A stretch of 19,012 bases of DNA from Coemansia sp. RSA 922 (GCA_027577415.1 JANBQS010000397.1:1-19012), one strand, 5' to 3'. Positions 1-8,085 are shown, numbered from the stretch's first letter. The notes: a model not told the origin generated them from the sequence alone. Numbers and translations are program-made.

Positions 1-840
1 CTTGCCAGTGTGCGTGGCCGCCAGCAACGCCACGGCTCAAAGCCACTGGTAATCACACGTGTCGACCACCCTGGGCCGCACTCTGTCGTTGACTTGCCAG
101 CGCTAGACATTAGCGAAATCATCCGCCGCAAAGACGAGACGTTTGCGCCGCCGCCAACACCGCTCAGTGCATCGGGACGTACGCTGACGCCCAGCGAGAA
201 TCGCAGCTCGATGACCTCGGGCATCTCTGATACCACTGCCACAGTAGAGCCGCTGCATGTAACTGTGCAACTCAGTCTGCCTGGCGATACACTGCGACCC
301 TCAACAGCTGGCGAAATATCGTATGCCGGGCGGCCGTCAATAGCGGGCATGCGGCCTAGTACGTCGGGCGACGTGCAGGGGAGACGTCGTCTGCGCCACG
401 ACTATTTCCGCGTGGCTACTATGGACGGGCAATCCACTATCCCCTCCGAATACAAATGTCCTATCGCCATGTGTGAGTCTCGGTTCGAGTACTTTGAGCA
501 CTTGCAGTGGCATTGGACAGACCACCCGTGGAACCGTGGCGGCATACTCACTCCCGTCTGTGACGGCGGTGTGCGTAGACTGGGCTGGTGGGAGCATAAG
601 CGCAAGTTCTTTGCCTCGCTGGCGCATGGCAAACATCGACCAGAGTTTCCGGAAAACGCCAGTATGGATGATGGAACGAGGCTGCGGCGAAAGTCGTCGA
701 GTATCGAGGATGTGTGTAGGTCGGATTATGGCGATATTCGCCTCTTGGGATCGAGGACTTACCATGTGTCGCCCCGTGTCGTTCCTATGGCGCAGGTTGC
801 GCGCTGGGAGGCACGACGCGACGCCAAAGCAAAGTCATAG
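1..840 (+). CDS. C2H2 zinc-finger protein, C-terminal part (5' end outside window)
   Basis: The frame is open from base 1 with no stop, and no convincing start codon is visible, so this is the 3' part of a longer gene; 279 residues are visible before the TAG at 838-840. The N-terminal half is Ser/Thr/Pro-rich and low complexity. One textbook C2H2 finger lies at window residues 153-175: C153-x4-C158-x12-H171-x3-H175, with aromatic residues between the ligands. After it comes a Trp/Arg-rich basic segment and a basic tail. A single finger near the C-terminus suggests nucleic-acid or protein binding, but I do not recognise the family. The coding call is firm from length and codon structure; function is open. 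Confidence 0.75.
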   Translation, partial: LASVRGRQQRHGSKPLVITRVDHPGPHSVVDLPALDISEIIRRKDETFAPPPTPLSASGRTLTPSENRSSMTSGISDTTATVEPLHVTVQLSLPGDTLRPSTAGEISYAGRPSIAGMRPSTSGDVQGRRRLRHDYFRVATMDGQSTIPSEYKCPIAMCESRFEYFEHLQWHWTDHPWNRGGILTPVCDGGVRRLGWWEHKRKFFASLAHGKHRPEFPENASMDDGTRLRRKSSSIEDVCRSDYGDIRLLGSRTYHVSPRVVPMAQVARWEARRDAKAKS

Positions 841-898
841 GTATTGCTTTGGGTACCTGTGAGCTAAGAATGGAACTGCGACTAATTTCCCTTGCAGG
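841..898 (+). other. candidate 3'UTR intron directly after the stop codon
   Basis: The base after the upstream TAG starts GTATTG. Fifty-odd bases later there is a good branch-like CTAAT, a pyrimidine stretch and TTGCAG. The 58-nt length would suit a short fungal intron. It would lie wholly in the 3'UTR, so there is no reading-frame test, and the call rests on splice-signal appearance only. Confidence 0.3.
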
Positions 899-1008
899 CA
901 CTATCGATCGACAATTGTAACTTTACGTCATATATTATTTATCCACTTTTTGTGCGGGACACATACCAACATGCAATGTAGTTTTTTTTTGGGTGAACGC
1001 TTTTTCGT

Positions 1009-1159
1009 GTGGCTGGTGGCTGCAAGGCGTGAATGGCCATAGACGATTACCAGCCACTTACTATATACATGTTTAGCGCCCTATGATGCACTTACCAATG
1101 TATGCCAAGGAAAAATGGTTGTGGCTGGAAAGCAGTTTCTTTCGAACATTCGCAACCAT
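1009..1159. other. two adjacent hairpins in noncoding DNA
   Basis: Hairpin 1: GTGGCTGGT at 1009-1017 pairs perfectly with ACCAGCCAC at 1049-1057 across a 31-nt loop. Hairpin 2: ATGGTTGTG at 1115-1123 pairs with CGCAACCAT at 1151-1159 (one G-U), with an inner stem GAAAG 1128-1132 / CTTTC 1139-1143. Both left arms contain GTGGCTGG. I could not match them to snoRNA boxes or another RNA family. They may be a small ncRNA, a mobile-element relic or chance. Confidence 0.35.
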
Positions 1160-1806
1160 CTAAGCTATCATCTAAAGTAGTGGGCATAAACATGTCAGCT
1201 GGCTTACACCTGACTTTTTTTTTTCCTTTTCTTGTGGCTAGAATTATACTAGCGGCTTGACATTTGCACACATTTTTTTACACTGGCATGGATGTTACAG
1301 TACACGTGAGTGTACACTTGGATTTTCTGCCTGCGATTTACAGCCTATCTCGCTCTTAAACGGAGAGTAATCATGCCACCAGCAAGTAGTGACTCCTGTA
1401 CGACACTTTGGCTATATAAAAAAAGCACGCCAGATCCTGTTACCCCGTTTGCTTGTTGGCACGTGTATGCCGAGGCGCTGCGTAGCATGAAAGGGACAAA
1501 AGCCAATGGGCGTCCCTGAGCACAAAATCATCCCCTGCCGCACAAAGCAGCTCAAAATGAGGGGCATTCCAACTCAAAAAAGACAAAGACATCTCTTTCG
1601 CTTAAAAAGCCGACTGTTCCTTGCATTTGTCTTTTTGGGTTGCAGAAAGACCTGATTCCGATTCCTTTTTTCTCCCACCCCCATTCTCCCACTTTAACCA
1701 ATTGAATACTTTTGTCAAAAAAATTTTCTGTGTGTGTGGCTAAGTGCGAACGATACTTTTTTTCTCCTTCTCCCAGACTAATGCGCGCCACCACAACCCA
1801 GGCCCC

Positions 1807-1813
1807 TATATAT
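1807..1813 (+). promoter_or_regulatory. TATA box of the arrestin gene
   Basis: TATATAT lies 107 bases upstream of the ATG at 1914, followed by a C/T-rich leader. This TATA-to-ATG spacing is close to that of the three small genes downstream (106-114 bases). Confidence 0.5.
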
Positions 1814-1913
1814 GCTAGCCTTCAGACATCCCCCCACTCTTTTCTTCTTTTCTCTCGCTTGCTGTACAACCATATTTGATTTTTAATTTGTATTATATTC
1901 TCTCTTTTGCACA

Positions 1914-4135
1914 ATGACCAGAGGAAACCGCCTCGAGTTTGAGCTTGACCAGCCAGACATTCTATTGCATGGCATGGCTGATGACGCTCCCAGCACCGTG
2001 TTTTCTGGCCGCCTCGTAGTGAACCTGTCAGAATCGATCCGCGTCAAGGGTCTCAAAATGGTCCTGGAAGGTCATGAACGACTCGAATGGGAATACTGTA
2101 AGTATCTTTTCTCCAGGGTTCATCCCCCCTCTTACGTTACAAACTCGCTGCTTTCTCCTCGCCTCCCCACAAAACACTCTTTTTGTCTTTATTTTTTTTT
2201 GGGGCGCAGCCCATTTATGCACACGGGCCACTTACCCCCCCGTCTTCGGCAATCCGCAATCTTCTCAGGTCACACCGTTTGCGCACTTCCGCAAAATGTA
2301 TAAATTCTAGCGCAGGTGTTTAGTTGTAGTCACTAGGTCACGCTCTCTGCTGTGTGGACCTGACTCATAACTGCCATATTGCGCTTGGCACGGCCAAGAA
2401 GACGGGCACATGCATTGTTCTGCTGAATTTACCGCACCTGGGGGAGGCGCAGAGCCTGCATGACCACCAACTACACCTTGTGCTAATCGACTCGTGTCTA
2501 TACCCAAATTGTTGTTTCGGCTAATATTTGTATTAATTGCCCGGCTATACTTTTTTTGCCTTGAACGTAGTAAACGATGGTGCCATGTCGACATTCCACC
2601 GCGAGACAGCACCGATCACGCATCGCTGGGACTTTTTCACTACTGCTGACGGCAAAAAGGTCGAGACATGGGAGGCCGGGCGTCATGAGTTCCCCTTCTC
2701 TATCGTATTCCCGGGCAATCTTCCAGAATCCCTCAGCTTGCCCTATGCCAACGTCGCCTACCAGCTCAAGGCTACGCTGCGCCGTACAGGTATTATGCCC
2801 AATATCACAGGCAAGCATGACATCACGGTCAAGCGCGATCTCTCTGTCGACGGCAGCTTTGGCACTGGCGCCATTAACGTTGAAAGCCGGTGGCGCGAAA
2901 AGCTCGAGTTCCGTATTACTGGTGATGCCGACACTTTTATTCCCGGCGACACGATGCACGCCAAGTTTACGTTCCAACCGCTGGTCAAGAACATACATTT
3001 GACAAAGATTGGTGTCGTGCTCAAGGAGTATGTGCGGTGCCATACGCCCTGTGGAGACGCCGAGAAGACGGTGTCTAGGGTGGCTGCTAGCGCCGAGACT
3101 GTGCCTGATGACAGCGAAAATGGCAACAACTTGGAAGAGGCGGCTATTTGCGATAGCCTGTACCAGTACATGATCCCGTTCCCTATGTGTCACCAGGCAG
3201 TATCCACAAGCCCCTCGGACCAGGAAGTGCCCCGATACTCGGCTGTGCCATCAGCATCGAATTCGCCAATGCTCGGGCACAGCCGCTCATCGACACCATC
3301 GCCGGTATGTTGCAGCAACAGCGCACCAGCACCACTTGGGGTTGACCTTACGCATGCCGTCGAAGAGCGTATTCAACTCAAAATTCCCACTGAGCTCAGA
3401 CGCCTGCAGTACGACCACATTTCTCCCTACATTGAAGTCACGCACAAGCTCAAGTTCTCCATTCACTTTAAAGACCCTGACAACTCGCAGCGCACGCTCT
3501 GGATCAGCGTACCGGTCTCTGTCGTTCCTGTTATCAACGATGACGCACATGGGCAGGCTGGCGAACTCCCCACTTATGCGAATGCCGCATTGGACGAGCG
3601 CATAGCTGTGGCTAGCTCCGGTCCCAGCCCGCCGACCTATGACGCGGTAATCACCGAGTCTTTGTCGCGTGTAGCTTCTCGTGACCCACAGCCTCTGCCT
3701 CTTGGAATCACCGACACTGTATCCTCAGAAATGCCGTCAATCGACGTTTCGCCTCCGTCTGATACAGAATCGGCTTCAGGAATGGCAAGCCCTGCTGCAG
3801 AGGGCTATCACGAGCACTTGTCGGTCGACATTAGCGAAGACTTGCTAAATCTCAGCACTCCTGGCCCAGCGGGGATTATGTACCGCCGCGTTAGCCTCTC
3901 TCATCGGACTGTTGATGATAGTAGGCCCCCGGTTTGTCCAGAAGCTGTGCACAGCTTCTTCCGTCAACGCTCAGTTGTGTTCCCGGCATCGGCGGAGACC
4001 ACTCCTGTGCATAGCCCGCACCGGTCTCCGATCATCTCGCCAGTGTCCTCTTCGCCTGTTTTAAAGACGACCGATGAAACTGGCCTAATGCTGACCAACA
4101 TGCGCCTGTTCTCGAGCAGTGGCAGAAGAGTGTAG
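1914..4135 (+). CDS. alpha-arrestin (ART-like ubiquitin-ligase adaptor), two exons
   Basis: Coding exons are 1914-2097 and 2571-4135, giving 582 residues. The donor GTAAGT at 2098 and acceptor GTAG ending at 2570 keep the frame: T + TA makes Leu62. Residues 6 to about 165 match an arrestin N domain (strands ending in a GHERLEWEY segment, then FPFSIVFPGNLPESL). About 166-385 match an arrestin C domain (REKLEFRI, FIPGDTMHAKFTF), interrupted by a Ser/Pro-rich insertion. After the C domain come LPTY (394-397) and a canonical PPTY (415-418), PY motifs of the kind that bind WW domains of Rsp5/Nedd4 ligases. The rest is a Ser/Pro-rich, probably disordered and phosphorylated tail. In the family, such proteins recruit the ligase to plasma-membrane transporters to trigger endocytosis. 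The cargo cannot be told from sequence. AATAAA follows at 4168-4173. Confidence 0.9.
2098..2570 (+). other. intron of the arrestin gene
   Basis: It runs from GTAAGT to GTAG, 473 nt, with CTAAT-like branch sequences at 2485 and 2521. All frames carry stops or nonsense, and splicing restores a continuous arrestin N domain. It is long compared with the 148-nt intron of the MYST gene; about 174 nt of the excess is the structured element at 2310-2483. Confidence 0.85.
2310..2483. repeat. MITE-like or ncRNA-like structured element with long terminal inverted repeats
   Basis: The ends pair over about 21 bp: 2310-2313 with 2480-2483 (one G-U), 2314-2319 with 2473-2478, 2322-2326 with 2468-2472, and 2327-2332 with 2461-2466 (one A-C mismatch), with small bulges. 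Inside are AGGTC 2335-2339 / GACCT 2357-2361, CTTGGC 2384-2389 / GCCAAG 2393-2398, and GTTCTGC 2417-2423 / GCAGAGC 2449-2455 stacked on TGCA 2411-2414 / 2457-2460. TA flanks both ends, as expected from a TA target-site duplication. It encodes no protein. It could be a nonautonomous mobile element or an intron-hosted structured RNA; I saw no snRNA, tRNA or clear snoRNA boxes. Confidence 0.55.
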
Positions 4136-4167
4136 TCGTGTATTTTTTTGTTTAAAAAAGAAAACAT

Positions 4168-4173
4168 AATAAA
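4168..4173 (+). terminator. polyadenylation signal of the arrestin gene
   Basis: AATAAA lies 33 bases after the stop codon in an A/T-rich 3' flank. A 7-bp hairpin (TGAGAAT 4194-4200 / ATTCTCA 4207-4213) follows. Confidence 0.6.
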
Positions 4174-4538
4174 TGTATTTTGTATACTTTGCTTGAGAAT
4201 CGCCAAATTCTCAGTGCAGGCTGGCAAGGCGACCAAAGCTACCTTTGCTGGTAAGAGGCTCCAAAGAGAAATCTCGCACTCTTCTACCATCTCTTGGTTT
4301 GGTCGGTGAATAGCCCGTTTTTGCAAGTTTTTTCAACGTCAGAAATACGCTTGGCTGTGGGCATCTATTTTCTCACTACCAAAGAGACATTTTTTTATGC
4401 TAAAAAAAAAATAGATGCAAGCAAAAAGGAAAGTCCGATTCTTTCTTCAAAGACAGGTCGTGGAGCGACGATGTAATGCTTATCAAAGCGACAACGGCGC
4501 CAACTTGACATCACTTTACAGAGCCCAAAAGTCAAGGT
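4174..4538. other. noncoding spacer before the orphan gene array
   Basis: A/T-rich stretch without a credible coding region. Homology to the repeated promoter units starts only near 4539. Confidence 0.6.
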
Positions 4539-4896
4539 GTCGTCATAGGAGAATGACAGCATTTGCTCCGAGACCTAACGTCATTTTTTGAGCTGTTGTC
4601 TCCGGCTCTCTTTCTATTAAGAGCTAAAAAATCTAGTTCTTTTTACTTTGAAACCAATAGAAAAATGCTAGCTGAAAGCCAGTTGAAGCTGAATGGGCCG
4701 ATTTTTAGCGCGCCGAGCGTAAGCGAGGTTGGAGGCGAGACTTGAAAAGTTGCTTCCGCTCACTCTGAAAACAGTTCTAGCTTTGGTATAAAAAGCATGC
4801 TGGTGGTTGCCAACAATTTTTCCTTTTTCTTCTCTCTATTTTTCACCATATTTCTCTACTCACCAATAGTTCTTCTAAGCATCTACTTGATTTACC
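4539..4896 (+). promoter_or_regulatory. promoter and leader of orphan gene 1
   Basis: It contains TGTCGTCATAGGAGAA at 4539-4554 (358 bases before the ATG), a shared 42-base block at 4737-4778, TATAAAAA at 4787-4794, a pyrimidine-rich start region and a leader ending TTGATTTACC-ATG. The same order and spacing recur before the other genes of the array. Confidence 0.65.
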
Positions 4897-5247
4897 ATGA
4901 CTGATATCACCAACTGCCCAGTTAAACGTATTCTACGCAATGTTGTTACCTATGACAAGAACAATAACTACAATGCCTCCGGCCAATCGTATAAAGATTT
5001 ATATGGTAAGTTGTTGGTAAAGCATGCGGATTATGCATTGGGTTCGTCACTTCACATTGTTTGTGAGGATAGACATTGGAATGGCAGTCCTGATGGTATC
5101 ACTGACCCTTCAATCATGGACAAACCAGCAATCTTTGTATTCGTGCAGGCTAAATTCTTTAAAGCTAGAGTAGCCGATTACCCGAACCCAGCCGATCTCT
5201 TTGCATACTTTAACGACATGGAGAATAACCAGTATGTAACACCTTAG
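4897..5247 (+). CDS. orphan small protein, array copy 1
   Basis: Intronless 116-residue protein of unknown function. It shares an almost gap-free alignment with the two other copies: M-T-D-x3-C-P-V at 1-9, a G-S-x-L-x-I-V strand near 49-55, F-V-F near 80-82, and a C-terminal aromatic helix-like segment (DLFAYFND). There is no signal peptide or transmembrane segment, so the product is probably cytosolic or nuclear. Predicted layout is helix (about 31-46), strand, variable loop, strand, helix. The start is fixed by the leader and the TTTACC-ATG context common to all three copies. Its promoter is nearly identical to that of copy 2 although the proteins share only scattered residues. I do not recognise the family. 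Confidence 0.75.
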   Translation: MTDITNCPVKRILRNVVTYDKNNNYNASGQSYKDLYGKLLVKHADYALGSSLHIVCEDRHWNGSPDGITDPSIMDKPAIFVFVQAKFFKARVADYPNPADLFAYFNDMENNQYVTP

Positions 5248-5639
5248 AAGAAGGAATAGATAACATTCTGTTTAGCATTATATGTTTGGTATGATTCTTA
5301 TTTAAGTTAAACCATCTAGGAATCTTCGCAGGCAAAGTTCCTAATGTTTTGTTGTGGTGACTGGATACTTTCTGGCATTATAACAGCAGCTTATAGCGCC
5401 TCAGTATTAGCCTAGTGTTCTCGGTCGCCAATATGAAACAGAGGCTAGCTACTCGTGAGTTTTTTTTTTACTTTTAGTTGTTTTCTTGGCAATAAATATG
5501 CTTATTTTATACTCGATTGGTACGGAATATTTACATACCCAGTTCACCTGGGTGCTGCACTGGCTGTTGACGGCTTGAAGAAACAGGGGCTGTGCACCTA
5601 CCATACATTCTCTGTTAATTACACTAATTTGGGCTGATT
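5248..5639. other. 3' flank of orphan gene 1
   Basis: No coding region is supported. The part from about 5560 onward resembles the spacer after copy 2 (CTGTTGACGGC versus ATTGACAACCC; TTACACTAATTTGGGCTGAT versus TTACTCTAATGTAGGCTGAT), marking the start of the next cassette. Confidence 0.5.
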
Positions 5640-6125
5640 CGGGCTGGAAAGAAAGAGCAGGAAACACCTTTTTGAGCAAGTCGTATCCCCACCTCCCACT
5701 CCCAACAGAAAGCCGCTACAGTCTCCAGCGTTCTTTTGCCAAAAGGCGACAAAGGATGCAATAGGGGTTGGGTAGGCTTATGTAATTGGATAGGCAATGC
5801 TGCCTTTGTCGGTTTCTTTGAAGCACCATTTGAACCGTTGGGGGTGGGTAGGAAGACTTTCACGGTTGTCTTCTATTGCTCTGGCAACTACTCTCTTGTT
5901 TCGGTATAAAAAAGCCTGCTGATGTCATCATTTCTTCCTCCTCTCCACTTTATTCTCCACATTGGGTTCTCTACTCGCCAATATATGCTTTAAGCAGCTT
6001 TTGTAAAGGCTGCCAAATAAATCTTTAATCTGTGTTTCTACATACAACACTAATGTAGCATATAAATGCAAGGCAATGACAACTAACTCGATATACAAAC
6101 ATGTTAGCCCCAGAAGTAGGTATAT
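5640..6125 (+). pseudogene. ghost cassette: promoter and leader fused to the 3' end, coding region deleted
   Basis: TATAAAAAAG at 5905 is followed by the family leader (TCTCTACTCGCCAATA at 5968-5983, then TTTAAGCAGCT). It then jumps to TGTAAAGGCTGCCAAATAA at 6002-6020, which corresponds to the last codons and stop of copy 2. The following 3' flank aligns with that of copy 2 to about 6120. Relative to copy 2, about 337 bases (6668-7004) are absent, that is nearly all the coding region. The two breakpoints share GCA(G), which points to a microhomology deletion. Only the last few codons and stop remain, so no family protein is made; a short noncoding transcript is possible. Confidence 0.8.
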
Positions 6126-6334
6126 TATGTGTATATTCTACAAACTCAAATTTGTGCTGGCAGTTGACAACCCAAAGCTGATTCGGATTATGCGCATTCG
6201 GAATAGGAAGCACCCTTTCGAGCAAGTCTTATTTCCTTTTCCTTTTACCAGCCAGCAGCGCTGCAGCATCCTTTATTCCAAGCATAAGGAAGTGGTAGAG
6301 GTACCGGCTTGCGCTTTGCACTGTGATGCCATAA

Positions 6335-6682
6335 TGTCGTCATAAGAGAAAGACAACGTTTGGTTCGATTTCTGACATCAAGTGCATCAGTTTCTGGTTT
6401 TCTTTCTTCAAAGCACTGGATGTAGGGTATTTTTTTACTTTGAACGCAAACAACAATAGGTAATATCTTGTTGGAGCTCGATGGGCCGATTTTTTTAGCA
6501 CGCCAAGCATTGGCGAGGTTGAAGGTGAGACTTGAAAAGTTGCTTCCGCTCACTCTGAAAACAGTTCTGGTTTGGGTATAAAAAGCCTGCTGATGGTCGC
6601 CATTTCTCCCTCTTCTCTACTTTATTCTTCACATTAGCTCTCTACTCACCAATAGTTCTTCTAAGCATCTACTTGATTTACC
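6335..6682 (+). promoter_or_regulatory. promoter and leader of orphan gene 2
   Basis: TGTCGTCATAAGAGAA lies at 6335-6350 (348 bases before the ATG), followed by the GGGCCGATTTTT/CGAGGTTG block shared with cassette 1, the 42-base identical block, TATAAAAA at 6577 and the common leader. Confidence 0.65.
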
Positions 6683-7027
6683 ATGACTGATCTTTCAATC
6701 TGCCCAGTTTTATATACCAAAGGTAATAAGCTTGTTCATGACCCCAAAGGCCATGTTATCAGTAATAAGCAAAGTCACACCAAATCCGCCGAAAAAGCTA
6801 TTTTGAGATATGAGGAACACACGACTGAAGGCATGCTCTATATTGTCGACAAAGCCGGCGTGTCAGGGTTTGAGTGTAATAGCCTTTATAAAATCGATAC
6901 ACTCACTGAGAAGCATAGCTATTTTGTGTTCACGAGCAGGGCAGTGTATGAAAGGATTGACAAGGAACATGATACTCCAGAGAAGTTCTACGAGTACATT
7001 TGCAGTCATGTAAAGGCTGCCAAATAG
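6683..7027 (+). CDS. orphan small protein, array copy 2
   Basis: Intronless 114-residue protein, paralogous to the copies at 4897 and 7732. It shares M-T-D-x3-C-P-V-L (1-10), a Lys/Glu-rich helix-like segment (about 33-47), G-M-L-Y-I-V (50-55), Y-F-V-F-T (80-84), a Tyr-rich C-terminal helix (KFYEYI) and the basic end VKAAK. No signal peptide or membrane segment is present. Its first four codons and leader are identical in DNA to those of copy 1, after which the sequences diverge quickly. It is the closest relative of the ghost cassette, whose surviving 3' end matches this gene's last codons and 3'UTR. The function is unknown. Confidence 0.77.
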   Translation: MTDLSICPVLYTKGNKLVHDPKGHVISNKQSHTKSAEKAILRYEEHTTEGMLYIVDKAGVSGFECNSLYKIDTLTEKHSYFVFTSRAVYERIDKEHDTPEKFYEYICSHVKAAK

Positions 7028-7373
7028 ATATTTGATCTATGTCTCCCGCTTACAGCTGCAATATAACATATAAAGACAAGACAATAACAACTAGCTCGAT
7101 ATACAAACATGTTGGCACTGGGAGTAGAGGTGGTAGTTCGCATTTCAGGCAGTTTAGAGCCTACTTTTTTTACTTTTACATGTTCTAAGAAATGCAAACA
7201 ATTGTCTTTATTCTAACTACTGTACGTATCCTACAAGCTGAAGTTTGAGCAGGATATTGACAACCCAAGAAACCAAGGAATTCCTGTCAACCACGTATCT
7301 CATTCTAATTACTCTAATGTAGGCTGATCCGGGTCAGGAAGAACTCGGAATAGGAAGCATCCTTTCGAGCAAG
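7028..7373. other. 3' flank of orphan gene 2
   Basis: The first 90 or so bases align with the ghost's 3' flank (shared TCGATATACAAACATGTT). Later parts resemble the spacers after cassette 1 and the ghost, ending in GGAATAGGAAGCATCCTTTCGAGCAAGT at about 7347-7374. No gene is seen. Confidence 0.55.
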
Positions 7374-7731
7374 TGTCGTCATAAGAGAAACACTATATTT
7401 GCTTCAATTCCTGACATCATCTGGCGAATTGGTGTCTCCATCGTTCTTTGAAGAAAGAACACCATGTGGTTAATCGGATTCGGAAGTGTACAATGTAAAC
7501 GGATAGGATACTGGACCTTTATCACTTTCTTTGAAGCGTGCATAGGACACTATGTTGTTGGGCGGGGGGTGGTTTGCTCCCATTTTTTTCCCTTTTACCT
7601 AGCACATTCTGCTTCGGTATAAAAAGCTTGCCAATATCCTCTATTTCACTTTGTTTTCTCTACTTTATTAAAACAAGTTCTCTACTAAACAATAGCTTTT
7701 TTTATTATTCTTTGCGTCTACCCGATTTACC
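7374..7731 (+). promoter_or_regulatory. promoter and leader of orphan gene 3
   Basis: TGTCGTCATAAGAGAA lies at 7374-7389, 358 bases before the ATG. TTTCTTTGAAGC (7527-7538) matches the ghost upstream region. TATAAAAAGC starts at 7618, and the leader has CTCTACTAAACAATAG and ends CGATTTACC-ATG. It is more diverged from cassettes 1 and 3 than they are from each other. Confidence 0.6.
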
Positions 7732-8085
7732 ATGGACGACCCCACCAAGTGCCCAGTGTTGCGTTTAAATACAGATAAAACCGTTAGTTATAGCCCCGAT
7801 CAAACTATTGAAGTTGGCAAATTTACATACGCCGCGGCAGTCAAATATGCGATTGAAACATACCATAGAGAAGGAGATGGATCAATGCTATTTATTGTTA
7901 ACAATGAGAAAATTAAATTTTACGCTTGTAGTGTAAAAGTTGTGGATGATACTGCCCCACTTGGTGTACCTAGTTTCTTCATATTCACCAACGTGGCGAC
8001 GTTCTATGCTTTAGCCAGGACGTATGTTCCAACAATATGCTACACGGTCTTTGTAGTGAAAGCGCAATCCGCAACTCTGCTCTAA
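7732..8085 (+). CDS. orphan small protein, array copy 3
   Basis: Intronless 117-residue paralog: M-D-D-x3-C-P-V-L (1-10), Ala/Lys helix-like segment (about 32-46), G-S-M-L-F-I-V (50-56), S-F-F-I-F-T (81-86), and a C-terminal region ending VVKAQSATLL that aligns with VKAAK of copy 2. The segment after the second strand is a few residues shorter than in copy 2 and the tail is longer. Only the second codon differs from the M-T-D start of the other copies. No signal peptide or membrane segment is present. It is the last copy before the conserved MYST gene, which is transcribed towards it. The function is unknown. Confidence 0.75.
   Translation: MDDPTKCPVLRLNTDKTVSYSPDQTIEVGKFTYAAAVKYAIETYHREGDGSMLFIVNNEKIKFYACSVKVVDDTAPLGVPSFFIFTNVATFYALARTYVPTICYTVFVVKAQSATLL

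Larger units (their letters stand above)
899..1913. other. noncoding intergenic stretch
   Basis: No convincing gene lies here; small ORFs have no recognisable composition. It holds the 3' flank of the upstream gene, two hairpins (1009-1057 and 1115-1159), a GTACAC/GTGTAC inverted repeat around a CACGTG E-box (1300-1315), an isolated TATATAA at about 1414-1420, and the arrestin promoter with pyrimidine-rich leader from about 1800. Confidence 0.6.
4539..8085 (+). repeat. tandem array of four diverged gene cassettes
   Basis: Four copies of a promoter-gene-3'flank cassette lie head to tail, with TATA boxes at 4787, 5905, 6577 and 7618. Cassettes 1 and 3 share 42 identical bases (4737-4778 = 6527-6568) and 53 identical bases (4853-4905 = 6639-6691). 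The ghost cassette and cassette 3 share the TATA/leader and the 3' end (GTAAAGGCTGCCAAATA and a block around 6082-6113 / 7086-7117). A GGAATAGGAAGC block precedes cassettes 3 and 4. TATA spacings are 1118, 672 and 1041; the short one is explained by the missing coding region in the ghost. The array is visibly A/T-richer than its surroundings. Confidence 0.8.

Noticed and set aside
1310..1519. 69-residue open frame upstream of the arrestin gene
   Set aside because: No family resemblance, poor composition, and an isolated TATA-like sequence inside it; likely chance.
2310..2483. Spliceosomal snRNA, tRNA or C/D snoRNA in the arrestin intron
   Set aside because: No U1/U2/U4/U5/U6 signature sequences, no tRNA B box, and no C box near a CTGA; an AGAAGA H-box-like and an ACA occur, but the long outer stem does not suit H/ACA architecture.
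2498..3193. 231-residue minus-strand frame antisense to the arrestin gene
   Set aside because: It is a mirror of a strongly coding plus strand, crosses the intron/exon border, and has no family features.
6076..6345. 89-residue open frame after the ghost cassette
   Set aside because: It lies in the repeated 3' flank; the homologous stretch after copy 2 is not open, so the frame is not conserved between repeats.
8022..8056. 35-nt GTATGT...GTAG mini-intron in orphan copy 3
   Set aside because: Too short for splicing, and the unspliced C-terminus (VVKA) aligns better with copy 2 than the spliced product does.
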